This document shows positions 23,780-34,130 of a stretch of DNA of 64,000 nt, piece by piece. Under the pieces are notes generated by a model that did not search any database, was not told the DNA's origin, and was given only the letters and a program-made list of their open reading frames with translations. The position numbers and the translations under genes are program-made. The stretch lies in NCBI RefSeq assembly GCF_036898095.1, contig NC_090759.1, positions 16,501,862-16,565,861 on the forward strand, read 5' to 3'. Within the stretch, counting starts at the first letter, position 1, and the number at the start of each line of letters is the position of its first letter. This stretch comes from Palaemon carinicauda. Taxonomy: Eukaryota > Arthropoda > Malacostraca > Decapoda > Palaemonidae.

Positions 23780-25337
23780 TTAGAGGTTCCTGAGAACTTG
23801 TTTCCGTGACCGCGTACTCCTCCTCTCTTGGGGGGTTTCCGGAGGATCCTCTTTTTGGGCCCTTACCTTTGTAGGGCCAAAAGGTGGTTGAGTACCTTTC
23901 AAAGCCTGGATTAAACGCAGGTGACTGGCTACCAGCTGTTGAGGGACCATCTGGAAGGTGGTTTGCGGCTGGGCTACCATTTGAGGCACCGTGGTCATGG
24001 TCACGGTTGGAAATTGTGCAGTTCTAATGATGATTTCCTCTTTGAGAATATGCCCCACTTTTGGAGCAGGTTCCCATTCTCCGTGGTGGTTTTGGTAATG
24101 ACCTCTTGAACCATTTCCTATGGGAAAGGGTCTATGCCCCAGATACAAGATGAAATCGATTTTCTGGGTTCGTGTTTCACCGTTGATGCGGCAAACGCCT
24201 GGTCTCTACCGGTCCTTTATTGACCTGGGAAAAAAACCTAAAAATCCATCACAAGGGTGGGGCATTACTAAAAGCCTGCACACATTTCTTAAGCGGCTCT
24301 GACGAGACAGGGAGGCGATAAGCTTATCTTTCGTGTCCTGTTCCCTTCTCAAGGGATGGTTTGGTTCTCGTTCAACTGCTGACCTGCTATCTCCAGATCC
24401 AACTTCGAGACGAAGGTTGGATGTACTTCTTTCCACTTCTCCTCGCAGGTGGGCATAGCTAGAGACCTTTCTCTAGGATTGGGCAGGGTTTGCCCTCTTC
24501 GCCTGCTCTTCCAACACAGTCTAGGGCCTTCCCCGAAAGGGAGGAAGGCTCATGAGGAAGGAGCAATGACAGTTGGATGCTTCTCGTTTACTGCTGAGAC
24601 TTTTGAGTTATATCCGGCCCCTTTCTGGGTCTTGGTGAGGATGGCTCAAGCCTTGTCATGTTCGAGGAAAATGACTTCCTTCGGTATAGCCTCTTCTCGG
24701 GATGTAGGTTCATCTCGTAGTCTCACGAAGCAATCTGGGTACGCTGAAGCTGGGCAAGAATTGAAGCTCTTCAAGGGGATTGGGCCCCAACTTCTAGGAA
24801 ATATAAAGCTTCCTATTCAATTTGGGCATGTGTTCCATCTACTCCCAGGGACTGGTTCGGAACAGTGAGGGAGATCAGATATTTCAAGGGGCTGAGCAGA
24901 GCCCCTGGAAGCACCAGGGCGTTTCCTTCCCTGTACCTCTCTTTTCTTCTCTTTGAGATTTTGCTTATTCTCCTCTCGTTCCCTCCGGAACAGTGTCAGT
25001 ATCTGCTGGATCGACTCTAGGAGCGTTTCGTTCCTGCCGAACTGTCTAGCCAGTTGGGGAGTTGGGGTTGAAGAGGTTGACGGCATAAGTTAATATGCCG
25101 GCACAGTGAGGTGAAGTACCTCAGTCATTGTCGAAACGGATCCTTCTTCCTCCATGGGTGGTTGAACCACTGCTTATACAAGGCCTTCTTGCAGTAGGTC
25201 CTGTCTGGTGTCAATGGACGCCTATGGCATCCGGTCATGGTGGATGTCCACACCTTGTAGTGCCTATTGATATCCGTGTCCACCGTCCGTTGGATAGAGG
25301 GGGGCTGGACCTGTGCCTGAGGCACAAACGTATTCAA
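23780..25337 (-). pseudogene. Gag-like retroelement gene, decayed
   Basis: Minus-strand frames at 25337-25125, 25086-24817, about 24860-24440, 24436-24206 and 24148-23780 read as one broken protein of roughly 450 residues. It has a Gln/Arg-rich start (ARQFGRNETLLESIQQILTL), a Lys/Arg/Glu-rich stretch (EREENKQNLKEKKREVQGRK), a middle part with EAIPKEVIFLEHDKA, a Gln/Pro-rich part (QMVAQPQTTFQMVPQQLVAS) and a basic tail (RRSTRSRKQVL). The composition suggests a retroelement Gag, but I recognise no fold, and no pol follows downstream at 22-23.7 kb. Function is inferred from context only. Confidence 0.45.
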
Positions 25338-25527
25338 TTGAGCCTAAGAGAACAGTAGGCAATTCAAAATTTGTTCGGTAGGTAAGGTCCCTGAAAGTTC
25401 TTCTGCAAGCCTCATACTCACCTTTGCTGGGTTTCCCTTGTTGTATCCCTTGACTCTATAGTGTCAGGGATGTCTTTATAAAGCCATCGGTCAGCAAGGT
25501 CAAGTGATTGGGGTGACTTTTCGGGTC

Positions 25528-25610
25528 CCAGAACCTCAGGGATCCAGATACGATGTGGCAGGGGCCTAAGGCCCTCCTCCTGTAAAGGAGAGAAGGGTGA
25601 ATGAGTATTA
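25528..25610 (-). pseudogene. Second copy of a gag-like exon (partial duplication)
   Basis: On the minus strand, ctcctttacag is followed by gaggagggcc and then by sequence that parallels 25651-25790, including atcgtatctggatccctgag. Unlike the other copy it continues openly past gggacccg into the stretch that leads toward the gag-like gene at 25337. The two copies look like an exon with its acceptor site duplicated in tandem. Confidence 0.45.
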
Positions 25611-25639
25611 GGTTGTTTATATTATTGAAATAATATATG

Positions 25640-25790
25640 CTAACAATACGGGTTCCAGTACCTCAGGGATCCAAATACGATGCAGCGGGGAGCATGAGAC
25701 CCGCACATCTTGTGGCCATAAAAGGTCCTACTTTTGTGGCTGCAGGACAGGTCTGCACACTTCACTCTGCCCTCCTCCTGTAAGGAAGGG
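25640..25790 (-). pseudogene. Cys/His-rich 5' exon of gag-like gene
   Basis: After a splice-acceptor-like ccttccttacag on the minus strand, the frame reads with Cys and His spaced as a possible zinc finger: KCADLSCSHK, then GHKMCGSHAPRCIVFG. The arrangement resembles the N-terminal Cys/His cluster of the DIRS-B gag exon at 45298-45487. That suggests the gag-like gene at 23.8-25.3 kb also belongs to a DIRS-like or related element. Confidence 0.4.
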
Positions 25791-25810
25791 AAGGGTGAAA
25801 TGAGTATGGG

Positions 25811-28599
25811 GTGATTATCATACTGATAATTATACACATGTAGTAAATAGTAATCATTACTATTATAATTATAGCTTAGGATAGTAAGCTAGAAAGGAAA
25901 TAGGAAAGAGACATATCTGTGCTTCCTGTCCAGGCAATTGCTGTGACCTCCCTCAATATTAATATTCTAAAGTTTCCTTATTAGGGAAATATAGAATAGA
26001 ATAGCTCTCGTACGTAGAGCTGGAGTCAGTGTATACTACCACTAACACTCCCACAAGTGAATATTAATACAGTAGGGTAAAGATTTTATGTTCTGATGAT
26101 CTAGGATACATCAGAATGTTGAAGGAATACTTCACTTCAATATTTGCTTAGTGGTCTCAACAATGGACTGTGAAAGGACACAGAATATGTTGGAAAATCA
26201 TACTACTGTACAGTATATTATATACTGTAGTTTTCTAACTACCGTATTTCTATACTGCAGGAATACTGGCTACTGTATAGTCTTATACTGTAGTTCAGCC
26301 AGCATGTTGCCGGCTAGGCTAGTACCTGGCAGCACCGATCCAGCATGCATGCTGCTGGCTAGGTTAGTACCTGGCGGCACTAGCCAACAGAGAGAGAGAA
26401 AGCATGGAGAGAAGGGCTACCAAATTATTACAGTTTAATACAATAACAGGGGATGAAGGGACTACTGTCTCTACTGCCCTCTTACCAAAATGAGGATTCA
26501 AATGGAAGGGGAAAGAATGTATTCATTCTAGCTTCCATCCAGCCACAAATTCTGTTGCCGGCTGCACTGCCGGTTACAGGGTTTGTGGATGGCAGTCCAA
26601 GAGTTATAATGGGTCTCCCAGTGGCAGCCGTCACGGCCGGCACAACCTTTCCCGGAGCCTTGCTTCCATTAGGGAAAGGTCGAAGCGTCAATCTAGCCGC
26701 CTGTAGGAGCCCGGCCGGCATCGTAATCAGCCCGGCAAGTGGGGAGATTGTAGAATACCTGCCACAGATGTGACGGCTAGGCCGCCACTAAAGGACAGAA
26801 GGGGAAGGGAAAGGGTCTTATATTTTGCATAGAAAGAAGGCGGCACGTCTGCCTCCCACTGTCAGCCGCAAAACAAGGAAACAAGTTTCCTATGCCGCCG
26901 CCATCTTGGGTGTCAGAAGAATAACGATTCCTCAGCCTAAGACATTGCCGGATATAAGACATGTCTTCTAGACCACAAGGGAGAAGGTGGCGGCAACTGT
27001 ACTACCACTTTCGGTTGTGGACTAGGGAAGCCGGACTTCCTATGCCGGCAACTGTGAAACCGGCAGGGGAATGACTAATAACCCATCGGTAGAGTTGCTG
27101 GCAACAAGACTGAATACTCCGAGTTACTGTTGTAATTCAAAGCCAGGATACTCACCGGCAAAGAGGAACGACAGAAACACTATCCCAGTCAAGCCAGAGT
27201 ACACTACTCTACGGCAAGACCAAGGATAGGGTTGTCGCCTAAAGGCGGCACTCAGAGGGAAGCAAGGGTTTATCCTTAATTCTCAAAAAGAGGCGAGTAT
27301 CGAATTATGTTGGTAATTCTAGGAGATGTGCTATCTTCGATCGAATTAATAAAACGATACAAGAGTATAAACAGGGATAACGTTACTAACGTATACTAAA
27401 ATGCATTAGGCTAGCCTAACTCGAGTCTGGGTTTCGGTTACGTTACGTCATCTAGGCCCTATCGTATACGATCGAAACGTTTAACAGAAGAGGAAATATT
27501 ACATGTGTAATCTTATCTTCACTAGTATAATTTGCCTAAATAGCTATAATTCCTTAAAGCTAATTACCTGGGATGTCGTACTACTAAATAAATAAAGCAT
27601 TTATGGTGTACAATAGCAATCCAAAATGGCCGTCTCCCGTGATGGCTCTGCACCACTAAACACATCTAAATTATGCTAATTTAACTGTGAGAAGGGAGCC
27701 AATATTTATACATAGGAAAGATTAAATACTCAACTTTCCAGAGGATGAAGATGCTGGAGATTGCACAATAATAATAATTGAAATAGTAACAAAACCGAGA
27801 GCGGTTGGGAGATACACCGTGCTTAATTAGCTACTAGAAAAGGAATAGTTCGCCGGCGTGGTACCGGGAGGGGATCCACCAGGTAACCTTGATTACGGCT
27901 CCCCTTCAAATTCGCCACTCTTCCCCCTCAGAGTGAAAACGCTATTCGGGGTGAAGATTGCCATGTGTCGTATCAAGAAATACGTCCCTTAATATTATGC
28001 GATACCCTTAAGAGTTAATCTAAGGATACTTGCGCCAGGAGTTAGAATTCTGGAGACCTGTGGTCAATTCTCTGGGAGTATCACTGTAGTCAAATATCCC
28101 TTAGAAAGCTGCCTAAAGGAACCTTCCATCTGGACGACATGGCTGAGCCCAAAAATGACGAATTTATGGTAAGGGAAGGGAATTATACTCTTTTGCCCAA
28201 ACTACCCAGTACATACTTAAACCTATGCTTTACCAAGGTAGGAAAAGGGTAATCTATCTTAATGTGAGCCTTACAAGTCCCCTAATAGAAAGAGAAAAAT
28301 TTTGGAGAAAACTACAATTGAAACTTTCATAAAAACTCAGACGACTACCCTTTCCCTGAACTATCAACATATATTGTCAACCCTTCCATGACTCCAGGGT
28401 CAGGGGTCATAACTAGGTTAGCACTACATTGTAGTAGATCTCATGGGTTAAGTCACTGAATAAAAGCCTTGCAAACCAATACTTATAATAAATAAATATG
28501 GAAGGCGGAAAATCCATTCATAAAGGGGGAAAGCTACATGCTAGCCCTATTTCTCGAACCTTTGGGGTGGGGAGAGAACGTCTCCACTCCAAATACTAG
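25811..28599. other. Unassigned, partly GC-rich region without a gene
   Basis: About 2.8 kb with no convincing frame. Between 26205 and 26300 the phrase atactgta recurs on both strands. At 26289-26338 and 26341-26388 a block with ctggctaggttagtacctggc is duplicated in tandem. From 26530 to 27260 the motif gccggc or gccggca is strikingly frequent. The position upstream (minus strand) of the gag-like gene is compatible with a 5' UTR or terminal repeat, but I found no matching partner. Confidence 0.4.
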
Positions 28600-28609
28600 A
28601 GATTTCATA

Positions 28610-28860
28610 TAATTTGCATTTCTCCTAGCTATGCAAACCTGAGTCACTTATGTGGGGTTATCACTACTCATGTTCTCTACGACCGGCCATTCAAAATTTT
28701 GGTTGAATGTGTTATGCTTTGTACTGGGAAAACGCAACACATTCGCTAGGAGCAGGAGCAATCAGGAGGTTGCTCATTGCATCTCCTCACAACATTCACC
28801 TTGTAAAAGACTTGCCTGGTGGTTGAGATGGGACCTTTGGTAAATGACTCAGGTTTGTAT
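28610..28860. mobile_element. Foldback (MITE-like) element, right end cut
   Basis: gcaaacctgagtcacttat at about 28633-28651 has an imperfect inverted partner, aaatgactcaggtttgtat, at about 28842-28860. The outer part of the right repeat is missing because the LINE fragment at 28861 abuts it. The central 190 bases hold no gene. Confidence 0.6.
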
Positions 28861-29078
28861 CATCATCTTCATCTCCTCCTACGCCTATTGACGCAATGGG
28901 CCTCTGTTAGATTTCAAAAATCGTCTCTATCTTAAGCTTTTAAATCAATACTTCTCCATTTATCATATCCTACTTCACACTTCATATTCCTCAGCCATGT
29001 AAGCCTGGGTCTTCCAACTCTTCTAGTGCCTTGTGGAGCCCAGTTAAACGTTTGGTGAAATAATCTCTCTTGGGGAGT
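28861..29078 (-). pseudogene. 3' fragment of an RTE-like LINE
   Basis: The minus strand encodes the C-terminal tail of a LINE polyprotein, visible as APQGTRRVGRPRLTWLRN near 28990-29050 followed by a Trp/Arg-rich end toward 28870. It is only about 220 bases long. The GRPRLTW motif resembles the tail of the RTE-like LINE at 12.3-14.6 kb but is not the same copy or subfamily. Confidence 0.6.
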
Positions 29079-29084
29079 GCGGGA

Positions 29085-29275
29085 AAAATGACAAATTTGA
29101 AACTAATTTGTTTTTTCCTAACAATACAAACCTGTAGCTCTTTATAGGGATTATACTTTTGGTGCAGCTAGAAGACTTTTAGCAAGGTGTAACCACCTTA
29201 ACGCTAGTTAGTGAGGGGGGTAACTGGATACCTAGCTCACACACATACCTGTGTTGTCTCAATGTTTTTGTAGCA
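29085..29275 (+). repeat. Truncated copy of foldback repeat F2
   Basis: The order tttttcctaacaatacaaacc, tagct, ttttagcaagg, gctagttag matches the left two thirds of the foldback element at 42943-43250. It is cut where the gypsy element begins. Confidence 0.6.
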
Positions 29276-29444
29276 GGGAGAGCAGAGGTGGGAGTGAATC
29301 TTGTGCTTCTTCTCAGACCGTTGAGAAGAGGAAGAAGAAAAGCAAGAAGTCAAAACCTAGGAAGTCAACAGGAACCGAGGAATATCATAAGCCGTTTAAC
29401 ACCAGACCTTCGGTGTAGAAGATGGGGCTCCACCGAAGGGGGGT

Positions 29445-30174
29445 GTGAGTGCTAGGAAGCTTGCACCAATTATTCCGGTGGCAGCCTCGGAAATCTCTAT
29501 TTTCAAGGTTATCCCTCAACCAGAACAAGTCATTATGTATCCAATGGCTCTTTCAGGATTGGCCAGTGATAACCTGTCCTCGACACTGTCAAGAGGTTCT
29601 CCAACTGACTCCTCCAGGGAGGAAGCAGGAACTGAGGCTATATTGAAACTCCTTCGAAGGGTTAACCTGGCGCAGTTGGCTCCTGTACCACTCATAGTTG
29701 TCCCAGTGACCATGTCTGAGTTTCCATGGGGGACGTTGGATGCTCTCATTGACTCCGGAGCTGAGGGCAATCTCCTGTCATCGAGTGTAGTGCAGGATTA
29801 CCAGCTGTAGATGGTACCCGACACCACTGGATAGAAGTTTAGGGTAAACAGGACCTACGACCTTGGGTACTGAACTGTTGACCCCTATACTGCATGGAAT
29901 GACATTCGCCCAAAGTGTGTTCCATGTAGTGCCTTCACGGACTATGACTGAGCACGTAGTGCTTGGTTACCAGTTCTTGAGAGCAAATGGAGTGATGGTT
30001 GACGGAGCCCGAAATTGGCTGAGTATTGGAAGTACTCCCCAAGAGACTCTTTGGGGTATTATGTCCCGATATGTGGAGCCTGTTGTCAGCATGTGCTTTG
30101 TGCACTTGAGGTCCACGCAGCCTATTCAATCAGGATTGCCAGTATTGATCCCTTATTTGTTCCTGTTACTGTAA
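29445..30174 (+). pseudogene. Gypsy retropepsin (first protease domain)
   Basis: Frame 29445-29810 contains TLDALIDSGAEGNLLSSS, the catalytic Asp-Ser-Gly motif of a retropepsin. A stop and frameshift follow at about 29810-29860. The frame at 29863-30174 then supplies the second half with EHVVLGYQFLRANGVMVD, the hydrophobic-hydrophobic-Gly motif. In the family this aspartic protease acts as a dimer to cut the polyprotein. It lies directly upstream of the RT as expected. Confidence 0.8.
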
Positions 30175-30716
30175 ACTTTCTGAAGGGGCTTGACATCTCT
30201 TTTAGATGCCCTGCTTGTCCGTCCAACTGTTGGCCGGAGATGTATCATGATGGTGACATCATAATCCCCGGTATGTCAAGAAAAGCTACAGCAATCCCTT
30301 GCATCCAAGAACTGAAAGATGGAAAAGCCTCAGTTTTAATCAAGGGTTCCTCTGAAGGAACTGCCAAGATCAAGAAGGGTGATCTCTTGGGGAAGGTGTT
30401 CACCATGGCAATGGTGGATGTTCCTCTATCCTGCCTGATAGCGCAGGAATGCGATCTGACACCTGAACGAAACGTATTGGAAGAGATAGACAATTTGTCT
30501 ATCGCCAACGAATTGGACTCTTCTCAGAAGGACCAGTTCTGTCAAATGCGTCGACGTCATCTTCCGCTCATCAGTACTGGTGACAATGATGTGGGAGTGC
30601 TAGAGCACACCAATACGCATCCACCGGTATGGCAAGATGGCCATTTATCAGAGGGTTCGATAGGTTGCAAAACCTGTTGCTGCCGCCATCGAGGAATAGT
30701 GCAAGGAGTTGCATGA
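30015..30716 (+). pseudogene. Gypsy protease-RT connector
   Basis: An open frame of 233 codons between protease and RT. It contains GDIIIPGMSRKATAIPCIQE and a charged stretch with NVLEEIDNLSIANELDSSQK before the RT. I see no named domain. The last part (from about 30600) has left the pol frame, because the RT start motif appears in the frame at 30709. Confidence 0.55.
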
Positions 30717-31480
30717 ACTGGGTTTTAATGAACCCAGCATCTCTCCTTGGTCTTCACTCATTGTTCCAGTCCGAAAAAAGGACAACAGTATGCAGTTGGG
30801 TGTGGACTATAGTAGACTGAATAAGGTGACTTTGTCTGATAAATTCCCTAAGCCAAACATGGCCGACTCCGTATTTGGGCTTCAAGGGGTCAAATACTTT
30901 ACAACCCTTAACCTGGTTTGTGGATACTACCGGTAACTGTTGGCAGAGGACAGTAAAGAATACATGGCTTTCTCTACCGCCTTTGGATACTAGCAGTTCA
31001 GACGCTTATCGTTTGGACTGAAAAATGCACCTGCAGTGTTCCAAAGAGAAATGCAGAGTATTCTCCTAGAGTTCCCGAAAGCCCAGATGGTTGTTTACAT
31101 TGATGACATCTTAATCCTTGGGTCTTCTTTCGAGGAACACCTGAAACTGATAGAATGAGTTTTGGCTACTCTCCAGAAGCACGGACTCTAGATAAAACTC
31201 AGGAGGTGTTCTTGGGTTCAAGATGAGGTCAAGTATCTAGGTCACCTGGTTGGATGTTCTGGTATGTGTAAGCTGCCAGAATACATCCAAAAAGTGGAGG
31301 ACTTCCCTAAACCTACCACTGTGCGTGAGCTACGGGGATTTCTGGGACTGGTAAACTTCCAATGGAAGTTTAACCCCTTGTGCTCACAGATAGCCAAACT
31401 GTTATCTGCAAAGAATGGAGGATGTAAATCCCAAGGGACTAGAAAACCGAAATGGACTGTGCCTTTGAGCACTTGAAGGA
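30620..31480 (+). pseudogene. Gypsy reverse transcriptase
   Basis: RT motifs in order: SPWSSLIVPVRKKD and LGVDYSRLN (30709-30936), then after a stop the frame continues with FSTAFGY, LSFGLKNAPAVFQREMQ and VVYIDDILILG near 31090-31120. YIDD is the catalytic pair. The later frame 31264-31476 has PTTVRELRGFLGLVNF, the connection to RNase H. At least four in-frame stops (about 30934, 30991, 31156, 31189) break the gene. It would have copied element RNA into DNA. Confidence 0.85.
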
Positions 31481-31960
31481 ACTGATCAAGGAGGACATTA
31501 TGTTTTCGTACCCTGACTACTCTGCTGATGCTAAACCCTTGGAGTTGTTTGATGACGCTTCGGGTGAGGGTGCGGGTGCTTGTCTGTGCTAGGAGGCCTT
31601 GGAGAATCCAGGGAAGCATCGGGCGCTAGCGTACGACTTCATGACCTTCCTTGACTGCAAGACTCGTTAATCTACCATTGAGCGTGAGTTGGCTGCTCTG
31701 TGATGGGGAATGAAAGCCTTCAGGCCCTTCCTCTATGGTCAGTTCTTTGTGATTCATTCTGATCCCTGTCACCCGATGTATCTTCACGACATGAAAATGG
31801 TGGACAGTCGTCTAGCACGGACACTGAAGGTCCTGTCTGAATTTAACTACTGTCCAGGTGATCAGAATGCCGCAGCAGACTGGTTATCCCGCTGGCCTAC
31901 ATTAACTGACTGTTTGCTTACTACTGAACATACCACTCCCAAATTGCCTACTGGACTGGC
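31470..31960 (+). pseudogene. Gypsy RNase H
   Basis: ELFDDASGEGAGA (first Asp) at about 31536-31575, TIERELAAL (Glu) at about 31675-31700, and PGDQNAAADWLSRWP (last Asp) at about 31855-31900. The stretch where most gypsy RNases read TDHKPL here reads HSDPCHPM. Three stops interrupt the domain (31590, 31668, 31701). It normally removes the RNA strand during reverse transcription. Confidence 0.75.
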
Positions 31961-32385
31961 ATTGTATAAGGAGGTTCATGGTGGTCCAGATTCTCTCATA
32001 GAATCCTTGGAGCTAGTTGCAAACTGCTGGATGAAAGGGACTCTCAGCTGAAGGGAGCCAAGCTCCGGGATGCCTTAGTTAAGCAGTTTCTGAAAGATGG
32101 CGGTCGACTAGGCTTCAAACTGGACAAGACTAGCAGGAACAGGATCAAGGCAATTCGTTTTTCAGGTACATCCCAGCTCTGGAGCTGCTATTGGCAGCGT
32201 CTAAGATATTGAACCTGGAAATCTTGGTCCATTGGGGTCCCATTTGTCCTGTAGTCTATCGTGATCCATCCGTGACTGAGCCTCGGTGTGTGCCTCTTCA
32301 GTGTCTGTCTGAACTGCACTTTAACTCTCTGATCGAACTCCGTAATTACGTCCCTCCAACTGACGTGATTCTAGACCATAAGATG
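31960..32385 (+). pseudogene. OTU-like cysteine protease domain within gypsy pol
   Basis: Downstream of RNase H the sequence reads, across two frameshifts (about 32025-32035 and 32160-32170), GGPDSLIESLELV, then KLRDALVKQFLKDGGRLGFK, then IPALELLLAASKILNLEILV, then VPLQCLSELHFNSLIEL. This order resembles the OTU fold: an N-terminal nucleophile loop, a helix with an LRxxLV-like motif, a helix that precedes a VVY-type strand, and a late His-Phe motif. The expected catalytic Cys aligns with Ser in PDSLI, so this copy is probably inactive. OTU-like domains are known in some retroelements; placing one between RNase H and integrase is my reading from motif order and needs a profile search. Confidence 0.55.
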
Positions 32386-32520
32386 GAGGTCAAAGCTCGT
32401 GTGCCTCACGCTGAGGGCTTGGTCGCTGATGATCAGGAAGCACCAGAGGATTGTCCTGTAATACAGTATGTGACTGAAAAAGCACCTTGTCAGTCCACTT
32501 GTACGCATGTGTCTCAACAC

Positions 32521-32994
32521 TAGGCAGTAGGTCTAATAAGGATACAGGAAACCATATTTTGTGCTCTTTTTGATACAAGGGCACAGGTTTGTTTTGTAAA
32601 TGAGTCTGTACTGAACCAACTTGGCACAGAGTACCAGGTACTGTCAGAAGAACAGTTAGAGGCGTTGACCGGTTCTTGCAACAGCATCCTATGCTATGTC
32701 TCGTTAGAGGTGAAGTGTCCTTCCAGGTGGAGACTACCGCTGTTCAACTATGCAGAGGTAGCTGCCCAAAATATTAACTTTTGTTTTGTTCTTGGTAGGA
32801 ATCTACTGGATGCAGCCTACCTGACACAGGATTCACCACAAGAACAGTTGGTGTATGACCACACTACTGTTCTTAAATTGTCTCTCAAGGTACTCTTAGT
32901 CTCCCCACTGCATACCGAGACCACTGTTATGAAGGTGACTGACCCAGAACCTGATCGTGTAGTGTTCTCCGAAAAATGCTCTTCCGTCCTTTAG
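32521..32994 (+). pseudogene. Second retropepsin-like domain in gypsy pol
   Basis: After a single stop at 32521-32523 the frame that carries the OTU-like end stays open to 32994. It contains ALFDTRAQVCFVNESVLNQL, in which DTRAQ sits where retropepsins have DTGAQ, and later FCFVLGRNLLDAAYL, which fits the second hydrophobic-Gly motif. It is about 140 residues long, lies before the integrase, and is separate from the protease at 29445-30174. The Gly-to-Arg change would disable it. It could also be a retropepsin-like binding domain rather than a protease. Confidence 0.55.
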
Positions 32995-33289
32995 TCAGGT
33001 GGCCAAGATCCAAGGAAATCATCGATAGGTCTAATCTGTCATCAAGATGATCTACTCCGGGGTTCCTGCATCTCGAGTTCCACGCTCTTATCTGCCCTAT
33101 AGGAGATGTTGGTCTGACCTGGAAGTGCACAAGGGTTTGCTTGTGATGCAGAACCCAGACAGTTCAGTAGTCCGGTAGTCACATTCAATGTCCTGATAGA
33201 CCTAGTTGCCGAGACACACCTCCAGAATACTCCTGGGGGATCGTGAAAATAACTGTAATACTCGTTTGACTCGTTTAGCACAAATCTTT

Positions 33290-34130
33290 TATTAGTGTAA
33301 TCAGATATGTGCCTTACATGTTGGGAATGTCAGACTTGTAAGGTTTCAAGGGCAGGTGGTTGCCCACCATTTTAAAATTGAAGACAGTGACCTCTTCTTT
33401 TGAATTGGTTGCTATGGACCTTACAAATCTCCCAACAACCAGTACTGGTTTTATTGGGTGTCTGATGGTAGTCGACCATTATTCCAAGTGGGTGACGGCA
33501 GTACCAATAAGGAATAAGAAGAGCAGTACGATATGCCAGGCATTTGAAGACAGAGTTTTTCCTGTTATTCTTCATGTTCCAGTCCGGATATTGACTGATA
33601 ACGGCCCTGAGTTTATTTCCCAGGAATTTACTGAGTTGTTGGAGCTATACAATGTTGTACATGTGAAAACAACTCCGTATAAACCCTCTAGTAATGGTGA
33701 AGTGGAGCAGGTGAACCATACCATTGGTGAGTTACTGAGGATGATTTCTCGGGAATCTCGGAAATGGGACCAGTACTTATCTCGAGCAGTTCTCAGCTAC
33801 AACCATTCCCACCACACTGAGATTTGTTGTACTCCACCTGAGAACATACTGAAGGGTGCTCCCGGTGTTGATAATATCCTGTTACTGTCAGCAGAAACGA
33901 GACACCCATGGGCTGAGGGACATACACGTTTCAAATCGTTCAAGGAGGGTTCTCTGGTTCTTAAAAAGGTGCACCAGTTGGGACACCTTCTGACAAACAA
34001 GCTTATCCCTAGGTTTGAGGGGGTATTCCGTGTTACTAAAGGTCACCAATGAGCTGCAGAGAGTGCCTGATGGTGAACTGGTAAAAGTTCATCATAGCCA
34101 GTTAAAGGCCTGGCTTGAACCTCCAGTCTA
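33290..34130 (+). pseudogene. Gypsy integrase
   Basis: A largely open frame (33360-34052) contains the DDE core: LVAMDLTNLP, LTDNGPEFISQEF and PSSNGEVEQVN, with exactly 35 residues between the second Asp and the Glu. A Cys-rich stretch that may be the HHCC finger (CWECQTCK) lies just upstream in another frame. After a frameshift at about 34045 a GPY/F-like region follows with GELVKVHHSQLKAW. The enzyme would join element DNA to the chromosome. The core catalytic residues are intact in this copy. Confidence 0.85.

Noticed and set aside
24449..24868. Plus frame of 139 codons
   Set aside because: Antisense to the gag-like minus-strand gene; composition and continuity favour the minus strand.
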